From Clostridium_AW sp040797845 (GTDB taxonomy: Bacteria > Bacillota > Clostridia > Clostridiales > Clostridiaceae), in contig JBFNFA010000009.1 in assembly GCA_040797845.1 (NCBI GenBank), positions 1-64,000 of the forward strand: DNA of 64,000 nucleotides. Direction: 5' to 3'. The notes below the pieces were generated by a model that saw nothing but the letters and a program-made list of their open reading frames with translations, searched no databases and was not told the origin of the DNA. Shown in pieces: positions 34,052 to 42,321 of the stretch (position 1 is the stretch's first letter; each line of letters starts with the position of its first letter). Both the position numbers and the translations under genes were made by a program.

Positions 34052-34852
34052 CTATAATATTCCCCTAGATAATAAACCTTGGTAATCGTCTTCACCACTT
34101 AATTTGTTGTGGCAAAAAGCTATCAGTGCTTCCTTTTCTTCTACAGCATCTTCTTTATATATCATAATTTTCTCTGGTTTAATTGCTTCTAATCTACCAT
34201 AGCTACCATTTATAACATTGTAAGGTATATAATAATATTTATAATTTTTAATCTCTTCTTTTGTGAATAAGTTCTCTTCTACAATAATTACTGGTAAATT
34301 GGTTACAGGCTCTACAAGCTCATTACCTGTATCTAAAAATGCTCTTATCTTTTTTACGGAGCTATCTAATACTATTTCAACTCCGTAAATGTAGTTATTC
34401 AATGTTTTTCTATCTTTTATAAAGAATACTACTCTTCTTAAGATTAAATATATTAGCATTAAAGCTATCATAAGTTTTTTATAAGAAAAATTAATTATTA
34501 TACCGTAATCTAATCTCCCACCACTTTTATTAAATTCAATAAAAACGCATAAACCAGCCAGTAACATAGAGTATAAAATAAATATGGCAGTTGCTTTTAA
34601 ATTAAACAGTATATTTTTTCTTCTAAAGGAAATTAAAATCATTATAAACGCCATAATAATCTTAACCGGTACATTGGTAAATAAATTTAAGCTTTTAAAA
34701 AATAAAGTTATAACATACAGAGTTCCTACTAAGGCACCTATTAATACATTTAATTTCTTTGCTCTTATTTTTAACGTATCTGATGTTAAAAAAATTAAAA
34801 AGGTGTTTACAATAAAATTTTCCAAAAGAACTACATCTAAATAAATAACCAC
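34052..34852 (-). CDS. spoIIGA: pro-sigma-E processing protease SpoIIGA
   Basis: The 266-residue protein has five hydrophobic segments in the first 150 residues and a C-terminal aspartic-type domain with FLDTGNELVEPVTNLPVIIV, whose D-T-G is the catalytic triad of peptidase family U4. It cleaves pro-sigma-E when activated by SpoIIR from the forespore. The start is GTG at 34852, seven bases after AGAGGTG; an overlapping ATG is out of frame. It is cotranscribed with sigE. Confidence 0.95.
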   Translation of the reverse strand: MVIYLDVVLLENFIVNTFLIFLTSDTLKIRAKKLNVLIGALVGTLYVITLFFKSLNLFTNVPVKIIMAFIMILISFRRKNILFNLKATAIFILYSMLLAGLCVFIEFNKSGGRLDYGIIINFSYKKLMIALMLIYLILRRVVFFIKDRKTLNNYIYGVEIVLDSSVKKIRAFLDTGNELVEPVTNLPVIIVEENLFTKEEIKNYKYYYIPYNVINGSYGRLEAIKPEKIMIYKEDAVEEKEALIAFCHNKLSGEDDYQGLLSRGIL

Positions 34853-34873
34853 ATCCCTTCACCTCTCTAGATA

Positions 34874-34906
34874 ATTATATAACTATTCATTTCAAAATTT
34901 TGTCAT
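34874..34906 (-). promoter_or_regulatory. candidate spoIIGA promoter with long spacer
   Basis: Minus-strand ATGACA (34901-34906) and TATAAT (34874-34879) are 21 bases apart. The spoIIG promoter of Bacillus subtilis also has an unusually long spacer and needs Spo0A~P. The sequence between includes AAATTTTGAAAT but no full Spo0A box. Confidence 0.4.
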
Positions 34907-34955
34907 ATTTTATTAATTATTCCTATTTTTATTTTTTATATTTCCCCATAAAAAT

Positions 34956-34995
34956 AAAAAAATCTGACCATTTTGTTAAATGATCAGATTTTTTT
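34956..34995 (-). terminator. intrinsic terminator of ftsZ
   Basis: AAAAAAATCTGA and TCAGATTTTTTT bracket an inner stem CATTT/AAATG. It ends ftsZ and separates it from spoIIGA. Confidence 0.85.
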
Positions 34996-35010
34996 AATAT
35001 AATATGTTGT

Positions 35011-36117
35011 TTATAGTCTTTGTCTACGTAAAAAAGTTGGAATTTCTAAATCTTCTGGGCTATAATTGTCAAAATTATCTTCTACAGTTGCAGCTGCTTC
35101 TGAGTTAGTTTTTCCTGCTTTTGTGTTAATAGTTGATCCGCCCTTTTCTTTTCCAATTGATTTATCTTGTTCAAATCCTGTTGCTATAACAGTAATTCTT
35201 ATTTCATCTTTTAAACTTTCATCTATAACTGCACCAAATATAATATTTGCATCTGGGTCAGCAGCTTGCTGCACAATTTCAGCCGCCTCATTTATTTCCA
35301 ATAATCCTAAATCAGCTCCGCCAGTTATATTTAATAATACTCCTGTGGCACCAACAATTGAGGTTTCTAAAAGTGGACTGGATATAGCTTGCTTAGCGGC
35401 ATCTTGAGCTCTATTATCACCTGTTGCATTACCAACACCCATGTGAGCAAGTCCTCTATCTGTCATGATAGTTCTTACGTCAGCAAAGTCAAGATTAACT
35501 AATCCAGGTATGGTAATTAAGTCTGATATACCTTGTACACCTTGTTTTAATACATCATCAGCATATCTAAAAGAATCCATTAATGTAGTTTTCTTATCTA
35601 CTATATTTAACAATCTTTCATTTGGTATTGTAACTAAAGTATCTACACTATCTTTTAGGTTATTAACCCCCATTTCAGCATGGATCATTCTTTTTCTTCC
35701 TTCAAACGGAAAAGGTTTTGTAACAACTCCTACTGTAAGTATACCCATAGATTTTGCAATTCCAGCAATTACTGGAGCAGCACCGGTACCAGTTCCTCCA
35801 CCCATTCCTGCAGTTATAAATACCATATCTGCACCTTTTATAGCTTGAGAAATTTCCTCTTTACTTTCTTCAGCTGCTTTTTGTCCAATTTCTGGATTAG
35901 CACCTGCTCCAAGTCCTTTTGTTAATTTATCTCCAATTTGAATTTTCTGTGAAGCTTGTGACAACATTAATGCTTGTTTATCTGTGTTAACTGCTATAAA
36001 TTCAACATTTCTAAGTCCTTCCTTAATCATTCTATTTACAGCATTATTTCCTCCACCGCCACAACCAATTACTTTTATTTGCGCAAATTGTTTTACATCT
36101 ACATCGAAATCTAGCAC
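35011..36117 (-). CDS. ftsZ: cell division GTPase FtsZ
   Basis: The 368-residue tubulin homologue has GCGGGGNNAVNRMI, the tubulin signature MGGGTGTGAAPVIAGIA, and the T7 loop region LVNLDFADVRTIM. The C-terminal peptide EIPTFLRRQRL binds FtsA and other partners. FtsZ forms the division ring. The start is GTG with GGGAGG six bases upstream. ftsA ends 23 bases before it. Confidence 0.98.
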   Translation of the reverse strand: MLDFDVDVKQFAQIKVIGCGGGGNNAVNRMIKEGLRNVEFIAVNTDKQALMLSQASQKIQIGDKLTKGLGAGANPEIGQKAAEESKEEISQAIKGADMVFITAGMGGGTGTGAAPVIAGIAKSMGILTVGVVTKPFPFEGRKRMIHAEMGVNNLKDSVDTLVTIPNERLLNIVDKKTTLMDSFRYADDVLKQGVQGISDLITIPGLVNLDFADVRTIMTDRGLAHMGVGNATGDNRAQDAAKQAISSPLLETSIVGATGVLLNITGGADLGLLEINEAAEIVQQAADPDANIIFGAVIDESLKDEIRITVIATGFEQDKSIGKEKGGSTINTKAGKTNSEAAATVEDNFDNYSPEDLEIPTFLRRQRL

Positions 36118-36140
36118 AATAATACCTCCCTTAATTCATA

Positions 36141-37415
36141 TTAAAAAAAGTCTGTAAAAAAATCTTTTATTTTAGAGAAGAATCCTTCATCATTTTCTTC
36201 ATCATTATCCTCATCATCTTCATCATTCCAAATAGATTTAACATCATTTTTCTTTTTTTCTTTAGTTACTTTTTCTTCTTTGAAATCTACTTTCCCTGAG
36301 TTTATTACATCTTTTACAACTCCAATAGCAGATGAATACATTGTGTTTTCTGCACCAATGTACTCTGGAATTCCTATTCTAACAGGCTTTCCTAAAATTT
36401 CTCTACAAATATCAATGCTACCTTTTACTAAACTTATACCTCCCCCTATTACGACTATACCTGAAATTTCTTCTAAATAACCATGTAAGTCCAATTTCTT
36501 TTTTAATAAATACATAATCTCTTCAATTCTTGCAGCAATTATATCATTTAATAAATTATTGCTAACTTCTACAACACTATCGTAGTTAGCATTAATTCTA
36601 ATTTTAAAATCCTCACTATCAAGAGAGTCCGTAATATTACCATATTTAATTTTAATTTTTTCTGACTCTGATTGAGGAAGTTTTAAACAAAGCGATATAT
36701 CATTTGTTATAGTGTTTCCGCCTAAAGGTAATTTATCATTTAATACTAATTTATTATCTTTAAATACTGAGATATTTGTTGTTTCAGCACCAATATCTAA
36801 TAAAAGAGTTCCTATTTTCATTTCCTCACTCTTCATAACAGCTAAAGCAGTTGCTATTGGCTGAAAAACCATTCCTTTACTTTGAAATCCAGCTTTGTTG
36901 ATGCTCTTAAATAAATTACTAATTATAGTAGATTGACACATTATTATTTGCGCATCTACCTCTAATCTCATACCACACATACCAACTGGATCTGTAATAT
37001 CATCATATCCATCTACAACAAATTGTTCAGGCACTACACCTACTATCTCTTTATCGGATGGAACTGAAATAATTTTAGCTGCTTTTAACACTCTATCAAC
37101 ATCATTTTTTGTTATTTCTCTATCCTCAGCTGAAACTGCTACCACTCCTCTATTGGAAGTGATCTCACAAATTTCTCCTGAGATGGAAATATAGATGTCT
37201 TTAATCTTAGAATCAATCATTCTTTCGAGTTGTTCTAAAGCCTTTATTATCCCATCAGCGGTACTATCTATGTCAACTACTATACCTCTCTTTAAACCAC
37301 TACAAGGAGTTGAAGTAATACCAATAATTTGAATTTTATTGTTTTTATCTAATCTACCTGCTGCTGCACAAACTTTTGAAGATCCTATATCGATTCCTAC
37401 TACATATTCATTCAT
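36141..37415 (-). CDS. ftsA: cell division protein FtsA (actin-like)
   Basis: The 424-residue protein has YVVGIDIGSSKVCAAAGRL at the start, the 1C and ATP motifs TLLLDIGAETTNISVF and ISGIVVIGGGISLVKG, and a C-terminal acidic linker then FFSKIKDFFTDFF, an amphipathic membrane-binding helix. FtsA tethers FtsZ to the membrane. AAGGAGG lies 11 bases before the ATG at 37415; a GTG three codons earlier is too close to it. Confidence 0.93.
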   Translation of the reverse strand: MNEYVVGIDIGSSKVCAAAGRLDKNNKIQIIGITSTPCSGLKRGIVVDIDSTADGIIKALEQLERMIDSKIKDIYISISGEICEITSNRGVVAVSAEDREITKNDVDRVLKAAKIISVPSDKEIVGVVPEQFVVDGYDDITDPVGMCGMRLEVDAQIIMCQSTIISNLFKSINKAGFQSKGMVFQPIATALAVMKSEEMKIGTLLLDIGAETTNISVFKDNKLVLNDKLPLGGNTITNDISLCLKLPQSESEKIKIKYGNITDSLDSEDFKIRINANYDSVVEVSNNLLNDIIAARIEEIMYLLKKKLDLHGYLEEISGIVVIGGGISLVKGSIDICREILGKPVRIGIPEYIGAENTMYSSAIGVVKDVINSGKVDFKEEKVTKEKKKNDVKSIWNDEDDEDNDEENDEGFFSKIKDFFTDFF

Positions 37416-37560
37416 GTTATCCACAACCTCCTTAAAGAGAACCGTTAAGTTATATATTCAACAAAAAAGAGTTTTTTCCTCTAAAAGCAGAAAAAAATTT
37501 AACCTATATTTCAGCCTTATTTAAAAAATATATACATTAATATACATATTTTTTAACGAA

Positions 37561-37588
37561 AAAAGAAAGATTATGAAATCTTTCTTTT
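37561..37588 (-). terminator. intrinsic terminator of the glycosyltransferase gene
   Basis: AAAAGAAAGATT and AATCTTTCTTTT form a perfect 12-bp stem with a four-base loop that reaches the stop codon at 37587. Confidence 0.65.
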
Positions 37589-38867
37589 AATTGGCTTTTT
37601 CTAGTTCATTAATGTGCACATCCCTCGTGTGAGGAGTATGACTCCATACCTTATCATTCTTCCTTAAAATACCTTGAATGGATATCGGTAACCAAGTTAT
37701 TGCATATATAGGATAAATTAAATAATACCAAAATATTTTAGGGCTTAATTTTTTATCCAATAGCAATATGAAAGGTGTATAAATAAACTGCATAATCGAT
37801 ACCAATATACCAAGTAACGCCACTAATTTAAAATCCATAGAATAAATATTTATATGTGTATTAAAATTAATCATCACATTATAAGCTCTTACTAAATAAT
37901 TAAAGGTTGATGCCACTATTGAAAAGCCAGTTAATATTATAACTATTGGTTGAATAGTATATAATGCACAATCTAATGCTTTAAAATCAAATTTTGTTAT
38001 TGACCTCTTTACTAATTTTAAAAAATATCTATGTGATACATCAGCAAAACCTTGCATCCATCTTCTTCTTTGAGCCCATGAATGCTTTAACGTTAATGGT
38101 TTTTCATCGTATATTATTGCATCATGAGCCCATCCCACCTTGTAACCGTTTAGCACTAGTTTACAGGTGAACTCTAAATCTTCTGTTAGGCATGTAGCTC
38201 CCCATCCTAGTTCTTTAAGCACATTTATGTCGATACAAAATCCTGTACCCCCCAGCTGATTTGACAATCCTAAATTGCTTCTTGAAAGTTGGAACATTCT
38301 ATTTGATGTCCAGAATGCAATTGAATAGCTGCCAGTAATCCAGGTGTCTACAGGATTCTTACTATCAAGGTAGCCTTGAACCACCTTATAATTTTTGCAC
38401 ATCTTTTTATTAATTTCTCTTAAAAAATTCTTATGTACTAAGTTATCAGCGTCGAAAATAGCTACAGCGTCATATTTTTTATCCATTTTGAATAATTTAT
38501 CAAACATCCATTCTAAAGCATATCCTTTACCCACTTTTTTGATATTATTCCTCTCATAGACAAAAGCACCTTTTTCTCTAGCTCTATGTGCTGTTCTATC
38601 TGTGCAATTATCTGCTATAACATATATGTCATATAGCTCTCGTGGATAATCTATGTCCAATAAACTTTGAACGGTGTTGCCTATAACTATTTCTTCATTG
38701 TGAGCTGCGATTACTAACGCAAAGCTCTTCTTCGGCGGAATTTCCTCTTCATCCTTTCTTCTCCACAATCCGAAAAAGGAAATAAACAAATAGTACATAG
38801 AAATTATGTATACTATATAGGTTGCTACTTTTGATACTTCGAGAATTAAGCTATTTATAATTTCCAT
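37587..38867 (-). CDS. membrane glycosyltransferase family 2 protein
   Basis: The 426-residue processive-type enzyme has an N-terminal membrane segment, a GT2 catalytic domain with SFALVIAAHNEEIVIGNTVQ, VAIFDADN (D-x-D), TEDLEFTCKLVLNG and the QRRRWMQG (Q-x-x-R-W) motif that marks processive synthases, then about four C-terminal membrane segments. Similar proteins make poly-N-acetylglucosamine or hyaluronan-like chains. AGGGGGG precedes the ATG. The operon seems to hold this gene alone. The exact sugar is unknown. Confidence 0.88.
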   Translation of the reverse strand: MEIINSLILEVSKVATYIVYIISMYYLFISFFGLWRRKDEEEIPPKKSFALVIAAHNEEIVIGNTVQSLLDIDYPRELYDIYVIADNCTDRTAHRAREKGAFVYERNNIKKVGKGYALEWMFDKLFKMDKKYDAVAIFDADNLVHKNFLREINKKMCKNYKVVQGYLDSKNPVDTWITGSYSIAFWTSNRMFQLSRSNLGLSNQLGGTGFCIDINVLKELGWGATCLTEDLEFTCKLVLNGYKVGWAHDAIIYDEKPLTLKHSWAQRRRWMQGFADVSHRYFLKLVKRSITKFDFKALDCALYTIQPIVIILTGFSIVASTFNYLVRAYNVMINFNTHINIYSMDFKLVALLGILVSIMQFIYTPFILLLDKKLSPKIFWYYLIYPIYAITWLPISIQGILRKNDKVWSHTPHTRDVHINELEKAN

Positions 38868-38922
38868 TTAATATTCCCCCCTAATTCACAGTTATTTTAG
38901 CACAAAAATTTCATAATTACTA

Positions 38923-38972
38923 TATATACGCAATAATTATTTACAATTAATTAAATAATTATTGCGTATATA
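38923..38972. repeat. 20-bp inverted repeat with 10-bp spacer
   Basis: TATATACGCAATAATTATTT (38923-38942) is matched by its exact reverse complement (38953-38972) around ACAATTAATT. It lies upstream of the glycosyltransferase gene and of the small plus-strand unit, so it may be a terminator or operator. Confidence 0.8.
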
Positions 38973-39075
38973 GCTAAATCTAAGGATTTAATAGGAACAT
39001 TGAAGAAAATAATAATCATTTAAATATATAAAAAATAGGTGTGAATAAGTAGCTCATTATGCAATATAATCAACT

Positions 39076-39109
39076 TTGAATTTCTCAATTATATATGATA
39101 TCATATATA
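39076..39109 (+). promoter_or_regulatory. candidate promoter and palindrome of the small-ORF unit
   Basis: TTGAAT (39076-39081) and TATCAT (39099-39104) are 17 bases apart. A perfect 20-bp palindrome (39090-39109) with the core ATATGATATCATAT covers the -10 region and could be an operator, though AT-rich palindromes arise by chance more easily. Confidence 0.45.
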
Positions 39110-39154
39110 TAAATAAATATCCATTCTATGGCGCCATTAAAGGGGGCTAAAACG

Positions 39155-39226
39155 ATGAGATACTTTTATTCTATATATTTTTTAGATTTGAGAAAATTGC
39201 ATAAAAAAGATGAATCTTTCTGGTAG
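39155..39226 (+). CDS. 23-residue peptide ORF with strong RBS
   Basis: An ATG follows AGGGGG by eight bases and opens a frame for RYFYSIYFLDLRKLHKKDES then FW before TAG. The product is aromatic at the N-terminus and charged later. It is followed 43 bases on by a second small frame with an equally strong ribosome binding site. The function is unknown. Confidence 0.45.
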   Translation: MRYFYSIYFLDLRKLHKKDESFW

Positions 39227-39269
39227 ATCCTTCATATTTCTTTATTTTCAGAAATTAAGGGGGATAATT

Positions 39270-39401
39270 ATGAGAAAGTATAGTAAAAAAAATATAAAAA
39301 TATTTAATAATAAAAAAGTACGAAAATATTTATATAGTCAAAAAATAAACAAGCTATATAACAAATATTGTTTAAAGATGCACGATTATACTATATTTTA
39401 A
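39270..39401 (+). CDS. 43-residue basic peptide ORF with strong RBS
   Basis: AAGGGGG lies six bases before the ATG. The product RKYSKKNIKIFNNKKVRKYL, then YSQKINKLYNKYCLK and MHDYTIF, is extremely rich in Lys and Asn, with one Cys. There is no signal peptide. A perfect terminator follows within ten bases, so this and the upstream ORF look like one transcript. I recognise no family. Confidence 0.5.
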   Translation: MRKYSKKNIKIFNNKKVRKYLYSQKINKLYNKYCLKMHDYTIF

Positions 39402-39407
39402 CAAATT

Positions 39408-39439
39408 AAAGAGAGATAGTTTTAACTATCTCTCTTTTT
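39408..39439. terminator. bidirectional terminator (small-ORF unit and pilT)
   Basis: AAAGAGAGATAGTT and AACTATCTCTCTTT form a perfect 14-bp stem, followed by TTC on the plus strand. It stops both the plus-strand small ORFs and pilT. Confidence 0.85.
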
Positions 39440-39445
39440 CATTTC

Positions 39446-40501
39446 TTATAAATTGATCAACCTACTTAACATTTCTCTGTCCACAGAATATGCAATAGCA
39501 TCTTCTTTACTTATAAGTCCTTTTTTTACTATTTCAGATATGGACATATCCATAGTTTTCATTCCATATTTTCCACCTGTTTGTATTGAAGATTCTATTT
39601 GATGCGTCTTACCTTCTCTTATTAGGTTTTGTATTCCATGAGTAGAAACCATAACTTCAAAGGCAGCAATTCTTCCATTGCCATCAGCTTTTGGAATTAA
39701 TTGTTGTGATATAACTCCTTTTAACACTGCAGAAAGTTGTATTTTTATTTGCTGCTGTTGATAAGGAGGAAAAACATCTATAATTCTATCTATAGTCTTA
39801 GCTGCTCCTATAGTATGAAGGGTTGAAAATACTAAATGACCAGTTTCTGCAGCTGTTAAAGCAATAGAGATAGTCTCAAGATCTCTCATTTCTCCTACTA
39901 GTATAACATCTGGATCCTCTCTTAAAACGGATTTTAGCGCATTAGCATAACTTTTACTATCCTTACCTATTTCCCTTTGATTGATTATGGATTTATTATG
40001 CTTATGTAAATATTCTATTGGATCTTCTAGTGTAACTATATGAGCTGCTCTGTTGGAATTAATTTCATTGATCATTGCTGCTAAAGTTGTACTCTTACCA
40101 CTACCAGTAGGTCCAGTTACTAGCACTAATCCTCTCTGCTTATTAGTTAAATTAGTTATTACTGGTGGTAAATTTAGTTCTCCTATTGTTGGAACTTTAA
40201 GTCCTACTACTCTTATTGCAGCAGCATCGCTGCCTCGTTGTTTAAAAACATTCACCCTAAATCTTCCTAGCCCAGATACTGAAAAAGATGTGTCAATTTC
40301 ACCTTTTAACATATATTCTTCATATAAGTCACCTAAAATTTCCCTAACATATTTTTCAGTTTCTATTGGGGTTAATTTGTCCTCTCCTATGTTTTTTAAA
40401 TCACCGTTTACTCTAATTACTGGTGATACACCAACAGTGATGTGTAAATCAGATGCTTTTTCTTTGATTGTGGTTTCTAATAAACTATTTAAAGATACCA
40501 A
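39446..40501 (-). CDS. pilT: type IV pilus retraction ATPase PilT
   Basis: The 351-residue ATPase has the N-terminal PAS-like ASDLHITVGVSPVIRVNG, Walker A GPTGSGKST near residue 132, the Asp box with LVGEMRDLET and the His box TGHLVFSTLHT, and AIRVVGLKVPTIGELNLPP. PilT powers pilus retraction and twitching. It starts with TTG with GAGGAG upstream. No other pilus gene is nearby, so it is a stand-alone locus, six bases after aroE. Confidence 0.94.
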   Translation of the reverse strand: MVSLNSLLETTIKEKASDLHITVGVSPVIRVNGDLKNIGEDKLTPIETEKYVREILGDLYEEYMLKGEIDTSFSVSGLGRFRVNVFKQRGSDAAAIRVVGLKVPTIGELNLPPVITNLTNKQRGLVLVTGPTGSGKSTTLAAMINEINSNRAAHIVTLEDPIEYLHKHNKSIINQREIGKDSKSYANALKSVLREDPDVILVGEMRDLETISIALTAAETGHLVFSTLHTIGAAKTIDRIIDVFPPYQQQQIKIQLSAVLKGVISQQLIPKADGNGRIAAFEVMVSTHGIQNLIREGKTHQIESSIQTGGKYGMKTMDMSISEIVKKGLISKEDAIAYSVDREMLSRLINL

Positions 40502-40506
40502 GTTAA

Positions 40507-41280
40507 TTATCTCCTCTCTAACCTATGTTGTTTCCAAATTTCTATTGCTTTGTACGCTTGTAATTTAAGCATGAGTTCTCCGTTAATTATTTTAGCTCCT
40601 AAAAGCTCTCCTTCTTTTAATAGCTTAGTTTTACTTGGCGAGTAATTCAAATCATAAATTATTAAATTTTTATTAATTTTACCAAGATTTATTGGTGAAA
40701 TACCTTTATAATTTTCTCCACCCACTGGTGTACAATTTATTATTATATGATAAGGTGAATAATCATTTTCTTCTCCTAAGATTAAAAACTTATTAATATT
40801 CTTAAATTCATCCTTATCTTTAATAATACTTCTACTCACCATATCCATGCTATCTATGGTTAAAGTTCCAAGTGCTTCATAAACACATTTTGCTGCCCCT
40901 CCATTGCCAATTATAAGAGCTTTCTTATCATATAAATTTATTTCATTTATTTTTAAGCTTTCTAAAAAACCATAATAATCTGTATTGTATCCTACTAATC
41001 CTTCTTCAGTTAAAACCACCGTATTAACTGCTCCTATTTTATCTGCAGGATATTTTACTTTTTTTAAGTAGTTCAATATTACTCTCTTATAGGGTATAGT
41101 TACATTGAAACCTAGTATATCATTTTCTCTAAGATTATCTATAAAATTTGATATATCCTTCTCATCAATATCAAAAATTTTATAACAAAAATCAATATTG
41201 TTGATTCTATAATAATTATTATGAATTTGAGGAGATTGAGAATACCCTATATTTTTTCCTAAAAGTCCAGTATATTTCAT
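40507..41280 (-). CDS. aroE: shikimate dehydrogenase AroE
   Basis: The 257-residue enzyme has the substrate site GLLGKNIGYSQSPQIHN, NVTIPYKR with the catalytic lysine, the Rossmann motif ALIIGNGGAAKCVYEAL and GVNCTP-like IINCTPVGG. It reduces 3-dehydroshikimate to shikimate with NADPH. GGAG precedes the ATG. pilT follows closely, so the two may share a transcript. Confidence 0.95.
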   Translation of the reverse strand: MKYTGLLGKNIGYSQSPQIHNNYYRINNIDFCYKIFDIDEKDISNFIDNLRENDILGFNVTIPYKRVILNYLKKVKYPADKIGAVNTVVLTEEGLVGYNTDYYGFLESLKINEINLYDKKALIIGNGGAAKCVYEALGTLTIDSMDMVSRSIIKDKDEFKNINKFLILGEENDYSPYHIIINCTPVGGENYKGISPINLGKINKNLIIYDLNYSPSKTKLLKEGELLGAKIINGELMLKLQAYKAIEIWKQHRLERR

Positions 41281-41375
41281 TTTTTTCTCCTATGGTATAC
41301 TATTCATTAATTATATTTTATTACCAATTTAATTTTATAATAAAAATACAAGAATTGCTAGTGTTTAATACATTT

Positions 41376-42077
41376 TTATACCTTATTGTTTAATTCTTTG
41401 TAAAGTTTTTTTAATGCTCTCTTTTCAATTCTAGATACATAAGATCTTGATATACCTAATATTACCGCTATTTCTCTTTGAGTTTTAGGTTTACCATCAA
41501 CAAGTCCATATCTCATTTCAATAACAGCTCTTTCTCTTTCTAAGAGACAATTGCATATTTTATTATACAATTTTTTTACTTGTATTTTATGCTCTACCAT
41601 TTCTACTATAGAATCTTCCTCATAGCTAAGCACATCCATAAGAGATATTTCATTGCCTTCTTTATCAACACCTATAGGGTCTTGAAGATAAACTTCTCCC
41701 TTAGTTTTTTTATTATTTCTAATTAACATTAATATTTCATTTTCAATACACTTAGCGGCATAAGTAGCAAGTCTTGTACCTTTATTAGTATTGAATGAAT
41801 CGATGGCCTTAATTAAACCCACGGTCCCTATAGAAATCAAGTCATCCATATCTTTCCCAGGATAGGAATATTTTTTCACTATATGAGCAACTAATCTTAG
41901 GTTTCTTTCGATTAATATATTTTTTGCATTGAGATCTCCATCTTCTTTTAATTTAGTTAAATAATATTCTTCTTCTTTTTCATCTAAAGGTTGAGGAAAG
42001 GAATTCCTTCCACTTACATAGGCAGTTAGTAAAATACTATCACTTAATAGGTTTAGTAAATTATTAATGAATAACAC
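41376..42077 (-). CDS. sigK: late mother-cell sigma factor SigK precursor
   Basis: The 233-residue protein has a pro-sequence (LFINNLLNLLSDSILLTAYV), then SFPQPLDEKEEEYYL, region 2 MDDLISIGTVGLIKAIDSFN and region 4 TQREIAVILGISRSYVSRIE. SigK drives late coat genes. The gene is continuous, not split by a skin element as in several bacilli and clostridia. It starts with GTG after GGAGG. It is likely under sigma-E and SpoIIID, but I cannot place a promoter. Confidence 0.96.
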   Translation of the reverse strand: MLFINNLLNLLSDSILLTAYVSGRNSFPQPLDEKEEEYYLTKLKEDGDLNAKNILIERNLRLVAHIVKKYSYPGKDMDDLISIGTVGLIKAIDSFNTNKGTRLATYAAKCIENEILMLIRNNKKTKGEVYLQDPIGVDKEGNEISLMDVLSYEEDSIVEMVEHKIQVKKLYNKICNCLLERERAVIEMRYGLVDGKPKTQREIAVILGISRSYVSRIEKRALKKLYKELNNKV

Positions 42078-42254
42078 ATTTGTTCCTCCAAATAGTGCTT
42101 ATTATTATATTATTCAAAAACTGTAATTTTAGTTCCTATTTGCCTATATTTTTTTACAAGTTAGTAAAATCAATGTAATTTAGCTTCTTTATATATTTTT
42201 TATTTCTAGTATTTAATTTTTATTTTAAATATTTGCTTGTTTTTTATACGAAAT

Positions 42255-42290
42255 AAAAATCCCCGCTTAATCCTAGGGATTTCTATTTGA
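42255..42290 (-). terminator. terminator of the MATE gene
   Basis: AAATCCC and GGGATTT pair over 12 bases. T-rich sequence follows on the minus strand. Confidence 0.55.
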
Positions 42291-42321
42291 ATCTATTATT
42301 TTAATATAAATGTTTTTTAAT

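Noticed and set aside
35066..35407. Long plus-strand open frame inside ftsZ
   Set aside because: It is antisense to a conserved gene, has no ribosome binding site and is a by-product of ftsZ codon use.
42078..42240. Sigma-E/SpoIIID promoter before sigK
   Set aside because: No sequence fits the consensus well enough.
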